Positions 46,529 through 58,436 of a DNA stretch of 64,000 nt are shown one piece after another. The DNA comes from Pyrus communis (Eukaryota > Streptophyta > Magnoliopsida > Rosales > Rosaceae). The translations under genes and the position numbers were made by a program. The stretch is taken from positions 4,295,060-4,359,059 of the forward strand of contig NC_084805.1 of assembly GCF_963583255.1 (NCBI RefSeq). Reading direction: 5' to 3'. The notes beneath the pieces were generated by a model, which was not told the DNA's origin, did no database searches, and saw only the letters and a program-made list of their open reading frames with translations. The number at the start of each line of letters is the position of its first letter. Position 1 is the first letter of the stretch.

Positions 46529-49500
46529 ATGGCAGAATCTGATCACCAGAATTCAATGTACAGCACCGGAGGAGGAGTGACACAGAGTAACCAAGTTGAC
46601 GACCAAGACGACGACGTTGAAGAGCCCATTGACAACCCTAACATACGCTTCGAAGATAGCACCGCCATTCCTCCAAATCAACTCTACCTTCCCAGCTCCG
46701 AATACCCTCCGCCGCCCGCCGCAAACGGTGCCTCTGATCAGCTTACTCTGTCCTTCCAGGGCGAAGTTTATGTCTTCGACGCTGTTTCGCCCGATAAGGT
46801 AAGGTTTAGTGCTCAACTTGTCCAGTTTGGCATTCCTGAAATGTCTTCCTTCTTCTTCTCTGAAAGTTTGATTTTTGATCAACTTGTGAGAAAGGGTTGC
46901 ATAAGGAGCTTGAGCTTTTGTGGTTCTCTTTCACAGGTGCAGGCGGTACTGCTACTTTTGGGTGGATATGAAATCCCTTCTGGCATTCCTTCCATGGGGC
47001 CGGTTCCTCTTAACCAGCAAGTACGTAATTTTAGATATGTATAAATCATGACAAGTTTCTCGAAATCGTAGTTTTTCGGTTGGTTTTAACTTTTACTTTT
47101 CTTTTCACTTTGCTGCTGTAATGACTTTTCTTCCAGGGTATGAATGACTTACCTGCAAAGCCAATTCAACCGCAGAGAGCTGCATCTTTAAGTCGGTTTC
47201 GCGAGAAGAGAAAAGAACGTTGTTTTGATAAGAAAATCCGTTACACCGTCCGGAAAGAAGTTGCACTAAGGTATGGCAAGATCATTACTTGTTTAATCAT
47301 TTTCTTTAACTTTTCGTAATTGAAAATTGTTTCTCCTTCCTCTCACACAGACACTCTGTCTCCTTCGGAAATGTATATCATGTTTTTTAACGCTGTTTAC
47401 CACCACAGCTTCTGATAATATAGTTGTTTTTATTTTATGAGACAAAATATATACTGAAGAATGAGAATTGGTATAATATGTAAATTGCGGTCATTAGTGT
47501 TCGTATGGTCTTGATGTTGGTATGCTCATCATCAAGCAATCTGTACTATTTTAAAGAATAGTAAGATGTCTTCCTATGAGGAATTTTTGTTGTATAGATT
47601 CATGTACATATATATCTTTTAATATTCAACTATTCATATTATTTTCAGTTTGCTAAATTGCAGAGAGAAAAAAGACATTCCTAAAATTAATGTAGAACGA
47701 CCCTCGAGTCTGAAAATAAAACGTAAGATGATAATTCCCAAAACTCAGAAGAAACTGAAGCCTAAACGATCACAACCTTACTTCATCTGAGGAAACGTCG
47801 ACCACTTCTCTATAATTTTCAAAACTTATTATGTTTCTCCTCCAACCCAAACTAGGCCAACACTGCACGGTTCCATGTAACCGTTTCTTTTTTTCCTCCC
47901 CCCAAAGAGTTAAGTATCTCCCAGGAAGTAGATACACGATCAGCTGGAATTACCACCTCAGCCCTCCGCTAAACACAACTTCATCCACAATCTAAAGCAA
48001 TAGGACAGTGAGGAAATAATCCTCCCTTCTTTTTCATGTTGTCTTTACTTATTGAATAGTAAAGATTTTTTTAGACATTTTGATAACCTCATGTGAGGAC
48101 AATTACCATAAGCTCGTAGCGCATAAGAATCTGTGTGCAAAAGACTGGTTGGATGGTAGATATTTTGTATATGATTTTTTTCTTTCTTTCCTCAGTTGAG
48201 TACTTTTAAAATGAAATGTAAAGGTTATCTCATTCAATAGCACAGTGCAAATGACATGGATATGAAATGAAAATGAAGGTCATGATTTATGTAGTTATCA
48301 TAGACCTGATAGACAACTTAAGGCAAATATTAATGGAAAACCACTTGTCCCTTACTCCTGTGCCTTTTTCTTTAATGAATTGACGTTTGTGTTATTTCAG
48401 AGTCCTTTTTGTCCTAGCCAACTTTAAATATATGGTGTGTACATATTTCAGAATGCAGCGTAAAAAGGGTCAATTTACATCGTCCAAGGCTAGTTCCGAT
48501 GATGGAGGCCCTGCTTCATCAACACAGGCCTCTGGTCAAGATGAAAGCATGCGGGAAACTTCGTGAGTGTCATTCATTATTCTCATATTGCTGATTATGT
48601 TTTTAGTACAATTAGATTTTTATTTTTGTTGTACTCTAATTGTGTATTTGTTATTTCAAGACAAATACTAAAATCCTCTGTGTTCTGAAAAATAATGATT
48701 AATGCCTTTTCAGGTGCACACACTGTGGGATAAGCTCAAAGTCAACTCCAATGATGCGTCGTGGCCCAGCAGGTCCAAGGACTCTATGTAATGCATGTGG
48801 GCTGAAATGGGCCAACAAGGTTTGTAGGATTTATAAATCCTTAGTTATTATTGTCTTTTAATCCTCTTTACTATGTATGCATATTTAAAAAGTTATATAT
48901 GAGTGCAAATTAGACATTATATTGTTTGCGTTGTCATAACTGCCTTATGGAATATTCAGACGCGTAAATGAGAGAGAACAGATCCATCTAATTATAAGAG
49001 ACAACATACTTATAGCCACACAAGAAACATCAAGTAATGAATGCACAATAAGAAATTGATTCTTTACGTGATCTCCACTTCTGCATTCTTTTGTTTCACT
49101 TACCTACTTAAAGTGTTTTGAGAGGTTGGGGTTAAATTCTAATTTCTTCTTAACTGCTTATGTCATTTTTCCTCTGTGTAACAAGTGTCCTTAGAGCATC
49201 TTAAAGCATTTCAGTCATTTATATCAATCCTAAGAACTTCCTGTTGGGGACCTTAGCAGAGAACAACTCTTTGGTCTACAAGTTCTTAGTTGAAAAAAGT
49301 GACCATTTCTATTCCTTTACATTTTATTCCACGGTTGTGACAAACACCTGCAGTGGGAATGTTTTCCTTTGAAAAAAAAGAAACTTTTATTAATCGCAAC
49401 CTTTACACCAATGTAGTGGACAATGTGTCCAAGGTCAGAACAAAACAAATTTTTGTCAGCTTGCAAAATTTCAGTCCTGAAATAAAAGAAAATAGCTGGC

Positions 49501-50212
49501 TGGCAAGTTACCAATAATCGGAGAGACTTTAATTGTTATATACTGAAATGAAAAGCTTAGAATGTCCCGATGTAAGACTTCATGCTTTCAACCCACCCCT
49601 AATGGATGGATAGAGATAAGCATGTGGATTAATTAGTTCAAGTGTATGGCGAAACTGGACCTGACTTGTAGAATAATTGCCCTCTATAAAATGCATTGTT
49701 GAACAATGTTTTTGAATCTTTTGAACCAAAAAATGGAAACAATGTTAAAGGAGTATGTTTACCAATCGTTAGGCTAAGACCATTTCAACCACCTTGCATC
49801 TCATTTGTGTACTATAAATATGATGGAGTTGGCAGCTTTGTTGATCGTGGATACTGAAACTTTATCGAAAGTGATTGCTGGTGATTATTCACTCATCTCA
49901 GTGTATGCTCAACATTTTGCAGGGATCTCTAACAGGTGTTCCTAAGGTTTTAAATGTAGGTATCCACGATCCTTCTTTAAAAGGAATTGAACAGGTACAT
50001 CACCTCAAGCACCCCCTCAAAAATGATAAGGAAAGTTTTTTATTTTTTATTTTTTTATATCTGGAATTTTCTTCATGGATTCATTTTGTGTTGTTGTAAA
50101 TCAGAGTAACGGCGAAGTTCAAGACTCTGATGTTGTAGCCATGGGTGCCAACGTTGCCCCTTCCTCAGCTAATGGCGATAATCCAGCCATGACCGTAGAC
50201 AGGAAATTGTGA
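46529..50212 (+). CDS. TIFY-CCT-GATA transcription factor (ZML/GATA24-28-like)
   Basis: Nuclear GATA factor of the ZIM/ZML class. Exons 46529-46798, 46937-47020, 47137-47270, 48452-48562, 48714-48819, 49923-49994 and 50105-50212 give 294 residues, in frame throughout. After an acidic N-terminus (DDQDDDVEE) comes a divergent TIFY motif ([13 protein letters not shown], about 72-84), then the rest of the TIFY/ZIM domain ([14 protein letters not shown]). A CCT domain follows ([20 protein letters not shown], about 132-151, and [13 protein letters not shown]). A C-x2-C-x20-C-x2-C GATA zinc finger (CTHC to CNAC, about 201-228) has the [12 protein letters not shown] signature. This order matches Arabidopsis ZML1/ZML2 and ZIM, linked to light and cry1-dependent responses. 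Which paralogue cannot be decided here. Its 3' UTR contains the left border of the downstream segmental duplication. Confidence 0.93.
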
Positions 50213-50648
50213 AGTCCCTTGCAGCCTGGCTGTTTTCTGTTTGCTGTATTATTACAGAGGATGTAGATGGAAGAAGTATGTCATCGAGAGTACATACAGA
50301 TTAGGGACTTAGAGCTATAAATAAGTTGGTTTGAAAACTCTTTATTTTGTGTAATCTTAAGTATTGGGACCATTTAGAAGCTAGCATTTGCAGTAGCAGT
50401 GGTAATACCCTTGCCGGTTCTTCCTTGTCTACATTATAATCCATAAAGTTAACTACTAGTGATCAATGCAATCTTTTCTTTTGGTTCGTCAAATGATCAA
50501 TGTAATCGATGTGTAGCGCCCAAATGATCAATGTATCACTAGACTAATTCTTAGTCTAGTGATAGTATTTCTCTCCTCAACGTTGAAAGAAAACCGAAAT
50601 GTCAATCTCCCATCACTGTGCATGCTAACATAACAAAGGTTAAAATTC

Positions 50649-52188
50649 TTATAGCTCTCCATCCCATAAATCTTCAAGTGACTTGTATGGCGATGGGCCG
50701 TTCGTTGAAACCAGGTCTTCTCTAAGCATCATTTTGCGCTGCGGGATTTGGTTGATCTTCTCAATGTCATTTTCGGAAAGCTCCCAGTCAAAGATGTCGA
50801 CATTTTGCTTCAACCTCTCCTTGTTGTAGCTCTTAACAGCAAGTGTTGCTCCTGCTTGATACACCCATCTAATACATACCTGCCAAAAGTACCAATTGTG
50901 TGTTTAGGTTTAGGGTGGGATTTCTTCTCCTAGTTGTCTTTGTATTCTTGTAAAGCAAGTAACCTTACCATCATTGACACCTCCTCGTAACAAATTAAAG
51001 AAAATGAATGACAAGGTAATAGAGCATTACTTGAGCGATAGTCTTTCCCCGTTCCTTCGCGATCTCCTGAAGGACTTTACTTTCGAAAACATGATTACTG
51101 CCCCAGCACGACCCTATGCCACCCAAAGGAGAAAATGCAGTCACAATTATACCATTGGCTTTGCAGAAATCTCTAAGCTTCTTTTGTTGCCATAACGGGT
51201 TCATCTCGACCTGATTCACGGAAGGACGAATCGTAGCGAAAGAGAGTATATTTTCAATCTTTTTGGTAGAGAAATTGCTGAGTCCAATGGATTTGGTGAG
51301 GCCGAGTCTCTGGCATTCTTCCATGGCTACCCACACAGCCTTGAAGTCCATGGGCGTAAGGTCCTCTGCATTCAGTGGGTACACCAATGTTCCTGGCTTA
51401 GCACTGATGGGCCAGTGAATGAGATATAGGTCTAGGTACTCCAGTTGAAGATTTCTGTACACAATTTAGAGTATTTACATTTTTCAGCACTGGATAATAT
51501 TATCTATATGAGTGCCTCGAGTAAGTTTTGTTTTAGTGGGGATTTTTCGGTGCGTTGATTCGGGTGTGATTCTATCTATGTCATTTCGGCTTTGCTTGCA
51601 CATTCATTATGAATGTGATGTTAAGATTAGTCAAAGAGGAATGTTTTTAATCCATATTCAAATGACATGCTTGTTTTTCATATCGATGTCTCTTGCAATT
51701 GAGATACGTAGTACCCTTTTTCATGTTACATTGCTTTTGCATTGCAGCAAAACAGAAAAATTTGAATGCTTGAAATAATTAATGAAAAAATAAAACTAAA
51801 TTATAAATATTGTGATGAGATAGTGAGAGCGGAGTACTCACTGAAGTGATTTGTACAAGGCAGGAACAACAAGATGAGGGTGAGCATCAGTAATCCATAA
51901 CTTTGAAGTGACGAAGACTTGGTCTCGAGAAGCAACCAGACCAAGTCCAAACGCTTCTTGGATGGCTTCTCCCAGAGTCTGCTCAGACCCGTACATAGAG
52001 GCCGTATCAAAGTGCCTGTAACCGAGCTTGATGGCTTCGACAACCGCTGTTTTCAGAACATGAGGTTGTAACTTGTCCGCTGCTGTGCCGAAGCCAATCA
52101 CCGGCATGCTCCTCGAGCCGGTCGCCGATGCCAGCACCACCTCTGGGATTTTGTCTGCAGCTGCCAACACATCTGGTGCATTCGCCAT
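50649..52188 (-). CDS. NADPH-dependent aldo-keto reductase (AKR4 type)
   Basis: Three minus-strand exons (52188-51842, 51454-51031, 50879-50649) join in frame to 333 residues. The (beta/alpha)8 AKR signature is intact: [14 protein letters not shown] with Asp61 and Tyr66, Lys96 in TSKLW and His129 in LIHWP form the catalytic tetrad. [12 protein letters not shown] and the NADPH-binding end [13 protein letters not shown] are also present. Exon borders Q|N and Q|V are typical of plant AKR4 genes. This subgroup includes chalcone-polyketide reductase, codeinone reductase, methylecgonone reductase and Fragaria D-galacturonate reductase, so the substrate (a ketone or aldehyde of specialised metabolism or ascorbate synthesis) cannot be fixed. 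It lies head-to-head with the glycosyltransferase gene. A decayed duplicate lies at 58.2-61.8 kb. Confidence 0.92.
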
Positions 52189-52726
52189 CTTTTGTTTCTT
52201 CTCTATGAAATGTTTTTTTTTATTCGTTATTACAAGTAATATTTTAAGCTAATTTTTCTTTTTTTGTTTATAAAGTTGCTTTTAAACGTCTGAAATTAAT
52301 TAATTGTCGGATTTTTTTTGTCAAACTTGGTTGGAAACCGAATTAGGATTATGTAACTCTCCTCTATGAGGCTGTTAGGATAATTGATTATGTTATTAAT
52401 TAGGCTGAGTTAAGAACGGTCGAAGAAGTAAAAGTGAACGTTCCCGATTTGCCATTTTCTTCCTTTCAGTTTTTTAAATTTTTAAAAAATTAGTTTTACG
52501 TGATTTTCTACTGAGGTTGCCATCTTCCTTCCTGCACTTCACAACTATGATCCTCTCCTGTATATGTCAAATGAATGTCATTATTCTTCTGCATCGTTGC
52601 ATCGAACCAATTACAAACAAAAATGATCTTTATATTCATGTGAATCAAAATCTTAAACTTTTTTTAGTCAAATAGAGACAATTATCACTAAAATCCCTTA
52701 CCGATCAGCCAATCCTAACCCCCTTA

Positions 52727-53152
52727 GGCCATCTCTAATCAGGAGGGTTAAAGATACAAAAGCCAAAATATGATATGATTTGTCTAAAAAAATCATCTTC
52801 AACTGATGGCTGAGCTATAATTTTGTGGAGCCCACTAAACTATTATTTAGCCGAAGGATGATCAATCTAGCCAAATGTAGCCCCCCGTAGCCCTTTTTTG
52901 GTACCTAACTATAATTGATTCAAATTCAATAGGTATATTTAAAAATTCCAAAGGTAGTTTAATTAAATTAACCAATAAATTTAAAGTATAAACTTAAAAC
53001 TAATAAACTATTGAGGGAGCTATGTTTACCCCTTCGGTTGAAGATGATATATGAGTATGATCTAACATGTTCATTTAAAATTAATTTTTTGCAAGGCTAT
53101 AATTTTGGACGGAGTTATATTTAGCCCTTTCAATTTGGAATGACCTTATACG
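52727..53152. mobile_element. MITE in copy A intergenic region
   Basis: 'taggccatctctaatc' at the left and 'tttggaatgacctta' at the right form imperfect inverted ends, with 'agggttaaa' / 'ttagcccttt' adjoining motifs. The equivalent place in copy B (about 62,990-63,010) does not show the element, so it probably arrived after the duplication. Target duplication not resolved. Confidence 0.6.
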
Positions 53153-53762
53153 AAGATTTCTTGACCGTTGGTTCATTCCCAAGGGAAACTAGTTAGAAAA
53201 CCATGGGAAAAAGGTGTCTTACACAAACTGATTAAATGGAATGAATTATCTTCATTTTTAATATTTCTGGTGGAATCTGGAGCTTTTTTTATGCCTCCAT
53301 TATGATTTATTCTTGACTTCGCCACTGTATAATGTGCTTTCAGGGCTTATTCTTTATGATAGCCGACAGAGCATGAGTTTACTTAATTACTGGTCATTCG
53401 AATTTCTTTTCAGATCAAGAAATTAGTTACTCAAAAAGATATATCAATTTGACAACTTAATGTATTTGTTATGTTCTTACTAGCCTTCATGCAGCTCACG
53501 CGTGTGCATAAGGTATTTTTTGAATCACAGCATACTACGCACGACTTACACATTTTAAATGTATTTATATGCATGACTTGACAAAAGGAAAGTCAAATAT
53601 TTGAAGTAAATGAATAATCTTAGATCATACTAGAAAAAACCCCTCACAAACCAATCAAAGCAGCTGAATTCACATAATAAAATCGGTCTTTCAAATTCCA
53701 TCTACATTCTATTGAATTCACATTAAGAATAGAGAAAATAATATTTAATAAACAACTGATTA

Positions 53763-53860
53763 AATCACATTATTGTTAGCCCATTGTGAGGCTAAGCCCA
53801 CCCTCTTCATCTTAATGTAGATAATATCGTTTGTCAATAAAAAAAGAAAAAAAACCATAA
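53763..53860 (+). mobile_element. SINE 3' fragment
   Basis: 'cacattattgttagcccatt' and 'gtgaggctaagccca' followed by 'gtagataatatcgtttgt' and an A-rich tail match the 3' half of the SINE at 62.47 kb. A second shorter fragment occurs at about 53,995-54,030. Confidence 0.55.
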
Positions 53861-54384
53861 TTTGACAACTAATTTAATCACATTATTATGACCGTACGAA
53901 AGACCTTTTTTATAACCGGTATTACACGTTTCTTAAGATGTTTTGAACGTGTTTAAAAATAGATAAAATAATATTTAATTAACAATTTATTGAATCACAT
54001 TATTGCTAGCTTATTGTGAGGTACTAATTAAAAAAAAACACACAAAAATAATTCATTATTAAAAAAACACTGTTAAAATGACAAAAAAGCATTGCATTAT
54101 TTTGGGCTGCTTTTGAAATTTTTTGTTTTGAGGGTATTTTTATCCAAAACTTTTTGGTGAAACTTGTGATTCCAAAAGAGATTATTGGCTTTATATATAG
54201 AGATTAATGAAACATCCGCCAAAAGAATAGGATAAAAAAAAGCCCAAGCAAATTAAAGACCCATTAGTGATATGAACTTAATAGTTAATATCGCTTGTGG
54301 TGTATCGTTGAAACATAGAATGTGTATATACTCCTTCTAATTGATGCATACTAGGCTAATAGCAAACTGATACTAGATATTTCT

Positions 54385-54920
54385 TCTGTTGAGCTACTCC
54401 TCATACTGCCAATTAGTTTTATAGTGAAACCTCAACTTTCTTCATGGTATCTGAGCAAGTTGTCCTATGTGTGAAGCCTAACAGCCACACGTCCTCTATG
54501 TTATTCAAATTGTGTTATCCACGTGTTAGACTTGAAAACTTGCCACATATGAGGGGATGTGTTGAGAATGGATCACAAATTAATTTTTATTTTTTTTGTC
54601 GAAATGGATCACACATTGATGGGATGAGAGACTTTGTCTGGGTTATAAATAAGTTGAGTTACTCCTAATACTGTCAACAATGGCGGAGCCATAAATTATT
54701 CGGCGGGTAGACTAAGCTAAAGGGTTGGAATTTAATACTATTAAATTCTTGAATTGATCAATTTATTTAGCATTTAATTAATCCTTAGTTTTTCTGAAAG
54801 TAGTTATATAGTTGAGACTTTTTATTTGCTACAGTCCACCGGGGCCTTGTACTTTGCTTTTCTAGCGACTACTAATTGATTTTATGGTGGAACCTCAACT
54901 TTTTTCACCTTTACCAGTGA
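54385..54920 (+). mobile_element. TRIM/LTR element remnant upstream of UGT gene
   Basis: A left LTR piece ending 'cctcaactttcttca' (about 54,443) is followed at once by a primer-binding-like 'tggtatctgagc'. About 110 bases later a purine tract precedes 'tgttgagaatggatcacaa', the start of a right LTR whose end 'atggtggaacctcaactttt' lies near 54,885-54,905. The right LTR is itself interrupted (about 54,680-54,870). Copy B lacks this element, so it inserted after the duplication. Confidence 0.55.
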
Positions 54921-55147
54921 ATGAATTCATGGTAGGAGTTTCATCACACCATTTGAAACGTTCTTGTCTCTCTTAATTTTTTGAAGCCATAAAACCATTA
55001 AACAAACCAGTTAGAAATAAATCTCCAACACATTCTTATATATTGTTTGTTGAACACTTGAAAGGGCATTCTTCTTGAAAATCCATCCATTCTGTTAGTA
55101 GGATTTCGATCCAAATTTCTTAACCTTTCCTCATTGACTCATCGACT

Positions 55148-56575
55148 ATGTCCGTGATCGAAAACTCGGAACAACGGCATGTTGCTGTTCTTGCATTTCC
55201 ATTTGGTGGCCACATTAAGCCCCTGCTTAACTTGGTGTGCAGGCTAGCTAGCAGCACATCCCCAGATATGTGTTTTTCTTTCCTCAACTCAGAAGGATCA
55301 AATAACCTGCTATTTTCGGAGAAATCAGAATCCAACATTCCTAGCAATATAAAACACTACAATGTGTCAGATGGTGTACCTAAAAATCATGTCTTGAAAG
55401 GGCATCCAATGGAGGCAGTGGAGCTATTCCTCAAGGCCACACCTGCAAATTACAAAATTGGAATAGAGAAGGCGGTGGCGGAGACAGGCAAGAAGGTTAC
55501 TTGTTTGGTTACAGATGCATTCTTGGTCTTTGCTGGAGAGATGGCTCAGAATTGGGGTGTTCCATGGATTCCTCTTTGGATACCCATGCCATGCAACCTC
55601 TCTGCTCACATTTACACTGATCTTATCCGCAGCAAGCTCTTCCCAAATTATGTTGGCCTCGACAGTGATAACCAGATTGGTAATGACGACCATCGTTTGC
55701 ACAATGATAATACACTGGAAATTGTTCCAGGGCTGTCGGCAATGCACATTGCGGACTTACCTGAAGAAGTAGTTCCATGTGATTCACTTTTGTCACAAAT
55801 GCTAAGTCAAATGGGGCGAGTGCTGCATCAAATGACAGCTCTTGTCTTGAATTCCTATCAAGAGATAAATTCCAAGCTCCTGAATAACGATCTCAAATCG
55901 AAGGTCCCCAAGTTACTCAACGTAGGTTTTCTCACAGCCTCATTACCAGCAGTCCCAATAGTTGCACCATCAAGTTCGGATGCCACGGGTTGCCTTTCGT
56001 GGTTAGATGAGCAACCAGCTTCGTCTGTGGCATATATCTGTTTTGGGACTATCGGCGCTCCATCTCCGAATGAGATGATAGCCTTGGCAGAGGCATTGGA
56101 AGTAAGCGGCGTATCATTTCTTTGGTCTCTCAAAGACAATTTTAAGGACCTATTGCCAAGCGCATTTGTAGAAAAGATCACATACAAGCATGGAAAACTA
56201 GTGCCGTGGGCACCCCAAGCTCAAGTGTTGGCTCATACTGCAATCGGTGTGTTTATTACGCACAGCGGGACAAATTCGGTGTATGAAAGTGTTGCAAATG
56301 GGGTGCCAATGATCTGCAGGCCATTATTCGGAGACCAAAGAATGAACGGGCGGATGGTGGACGATGTGTGGGGCATCGGATTGAAAATTGAGGGCGGAAT
56401 ACTCACAAAGAGTGGAGTGCTCAAGAGCTTGGAGTTGGTTTTGGGAAGTGAACAAGGGAAGAAGATGAGGGAGAAGGCCAGAGTTCTCAAAGAAATAGTA
56501 GCAGAGGCTGCTGGACCTCTAGGGAGTGCTGTACAACATTTTACAACTTTCGTGGACGTAATTTCTTCGCATTAG
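55148..56575 (+). CDS. UDP-glycosyltransferase, UGT78-like
   Basis: Family 1 (GT-B) glycosyltransferase of 475 residues in one uninterrupted exon. It resembles the UGT78 group, which transfers sugar to the 3-OH of flavonols and anthocyanidins. N-terminal catalytic His22 (FPFGGHIKP) and the partner Asp123 (VTDAF) are present. The C-terminal PSPG box runs from Trp354 to Gln397 (44 residues, WAPQAQVLAH to FGDQ); the final Gln usually goes with glucose donors. Unusual is HSGTNSVYES at 372-381, where most plant UGTs have HCGWNS. GVPMICRPLFGDQRMN is typical of UGT78. Without a cosubstrate test the acceptor stays unknown. The start ATG matches that of the truncated copy at 63,745. Confidence 0.9.
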   Translation: MSVIENSEQRHVAVLAFPFGGHIKPLLNLVCRLASSTSPDMCFSFLNSEGSNNLLFSEKSESNIPSNIKHYNVSDGVPKNHVLKGHPMEAVELFLKATPANYKIGIEKAVAETGKKVTCLVTDAFLVFAGEMAQNWGVPWIPLWIPMPCNLSAHIYTDLIRSKLFPNYVGLDSDNQIGNDDHRLHNDNTLEIVPGLSAMHIADLPEEVVPCDSLLSQMLSQMGRVLHQMTALVLNSYQEINSKLLNNDLKSKVPKLLNVGFLTASLPAVPIVAPSSSDATGCLSWLDEQPASSVAYICFGTIGAPSPNEMIALAEALEVSGVSFLWSLKDNFKDLLPSAFVEKITYKHGKLVPWAPQAQVLAHTAIGVFITHSGTNSVYESVANGVPMICRPLFGDQRMNGRMVDDVWGIGLKIEGGILTKSGVLKSLELVLGSEQGKKMREKARVLKEIVAEAAGPLGSAVQHFTTFVDVISSH

Positions 56576-56664
56576 CGCACGGTACAAGTCTCATAGATAT
56601 CCAAACAAAAAGAAAAACTAGAAATAAATCTAAAATTCTAAAAATTATTGTAAAATTTAGTGAT
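56576..56664. other. 3' flank of UGT gene
   Basis: Short AT-rich stretch between the stop codon and the LTR-like sequence; probably the 3' UTR. Confidence 0.4.
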
Positions 56665-57075
56665 TGTTATGAAATTGAGGATGTGTGCAGCGAAATAAAG
56701 TAAATGAGACACAATATTTACGAAATTCGGCAAGTGTGCCTACATCTTCGGGGCTTTATTATTTAAAATAATAGGATTACAAAATAATTGTCACTATTTT
56801 CTCTCTTCTCTGTAGCCTGGTTCACTAGTATTTTCTTTTGCATCTCTCTTCTTTCTTTCCTTTCTATTTCTTCTTTCTTTTCTCTTCTTTTCATCTTTTC
56901 TTTCTTTTCCTCTGTATATTTCTCACTTTTCTTTCTTTTATTCTTTAATCTTTTATAGGCAAAAGGTCTAACAGACCTACCAAACCTATTAAGCCACTCT
57001 CTTTGACAATATTGTCCAGATATGATCATACTTAATTGCTTATTATAATGAACATTCATACCTTCATTTCCAACA
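56665..57075 (-). mobile_element. LTR-like sequence, 411 bp, TG...CA ends
   Basis: Begins 'tgttatgaaattgagg' and ends 'ccttcatttccaaca' on the plus strand, thus TG...CA bordered, with a 'gcaagtgtgcctacatcttc' motif common in plant copia LTRs. A purine/pyrimidine-biased stretch lies at 56,840-56,945. The 5-bp flanks (GTGAT and TTTTT) differ, so it is not a clean solo LTR and may mark a rearrangement between the UGT flank and the gene fragment next to it. Confidence 0.5.
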
Positions 57076-57525
57076 TTTTTCTCAATATTCATCACTTTTT
57101 TTTTCAATGCAAACACTTCAAATTCCCCATCCTCGCCGTAACCAATACTGTCAATATCGTCACCATCACCATCGTCGTTAATACCGACATGATCTCTCTT
57201 CTACATTAACATTTTTGCTTAACAACAAGCAATCTGCATTTGGCGAAGTTTCCAATGATTCCACCTTTGAAGAACAGACATCATCACCAAAACCACACTT
57301 CGAACAAACCCGATTTCTGAAATCTCTTGATTTACCTCTAAAATCAAATAAAAATTCCGTAGAAAATTCCGAATGAACCCAACTTGCAAAACCTTTAGCC
57401 CCAAAATAAACACCAAAAACAACCCCAACAAGTTGAAAACTGGCAAGAAACGGCCAAACATGAAAAACCCACATCCAAAATCACTTCCCTGATTCAAAAA
57501 CTTGATACATGAAGCACTCCATCCC
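57076..57525 (-). pseudogene. Gene fragment, FLOURY1-like / GTD-binding protein
   Basis: On the minus strand one frame reads GSDFGCGFFMFGRFLPVF then NLLGLFLVFILGLKVLQ (a membrane segment). A second frame continues as SRDFRNRVCSKCGFGDDVCS, an acidic run (GDGDDIDSIGYGEDGE) and FEVFALKKKVMNIEKN. The layout of membrane segment, Cys motif, acidic spacer and the start of a GTD-binding coiled coil resembles FLOURY1-like/zein-binding family proteins. A frameshift separates the two frames, and the coiled coil is cut off at the LTR-like sequence. The upstream side ends at the duplication junction at 57,641. The identification is moderate. Confidence 0.5.
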
Positions 57526-58436
57526 CTAAATCCCTAGAAATATCTGCAAAAGCCTCTTAAATAACTGAAGAACAGAACAAAACACAAGCAGCAAGCAAAA
57601 ACGACCGAAATCTGCATCTACCTTCTCTGTAGCATCCTCTAATCGAGAGTACATACAGTTTAGAGACTTAGAGCTATAAATGAATTGGTTTGAAAACTCT
57701 TTATTTTGTGTAATCTTAAGTATTGAGACCATTTAGAAGCTAGCATTTGCAGTAGCAGCTGTAATTCTCTTGCCAGTTCTTCCTTGTCTACAATATAATC
57801 CATAAAGTTAATTACTAGTGATCAATGCAATATTTTCCTTTTGGTTCGTCAAATGATCAATGTAATCGATGTATAGTGGTCAAATGATCAATCTTATTCT
57901 TTTCGGGTTTATCGATGTAATTTTTTTTGAGTTATATGGAGTAAGAAATAAAATGTGGTCGCTATATTTATTGCGGAGGCCGTGTTGGGTGAGAGGGATT
58001 TCATTAGCCTTTACAAAAATTCTCGGTTTGAAATTGAATTCAGTTCTAACAATCTTTGCAATTCCCATGGTCAAGGGAGCTTGTCCCGTTCAAAATTTGT
58101 TTATTTTATAACTAACTCTTAGTTTAGTGACAATATTTCTCCCCTTAATGTTGAAAGATAACCTAAATTCGAACCTCCCATCACCATGCGTATTAACATA
58201 ACAGAGGTCAAAAGGCTTATAGCTCTCGATCCCATAAATCTTCAAGTGACTTGTAGTGTGACAGTCCATTTGCTGAAACTAGGTCTTCCTAAGCATTATT
58301 TTGAGTTGCAGGATTCGGTTGATCTTCTCAATGTCAGTTTCGGAAAGTTCCCAGTCAAATATTTCGACATTTTGCTTCAACCTCCCCTTGTTGTAGCTCT
58401 TAACAGCAAGTGTTGCCCCTGCTTGATACACGCATC

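Larger units (their letters stand above)
50283..55242. repeat. Segmental duplication, copy A (AKR + UGT side)
   Basis: Homology to 57,642-63,839 begins at 'atcgagagtacatacag' inside the GATA-factor 3' UTR and can be followed through the reductase gene, the divergent intergenic region and into the first ~32 codons of the glycosyltransferase ('cttggtgtgcag'). The two start points are 7,359 bp apart, which gives the duplication unit length. Confidence 0.9.

Noticed and set aside
55424..56490. Minus-strand frames of 85-109 codons within the UGT gene
   Set aside because: Antisense shadows of a well-supported glycosyltransferase coding sequence.
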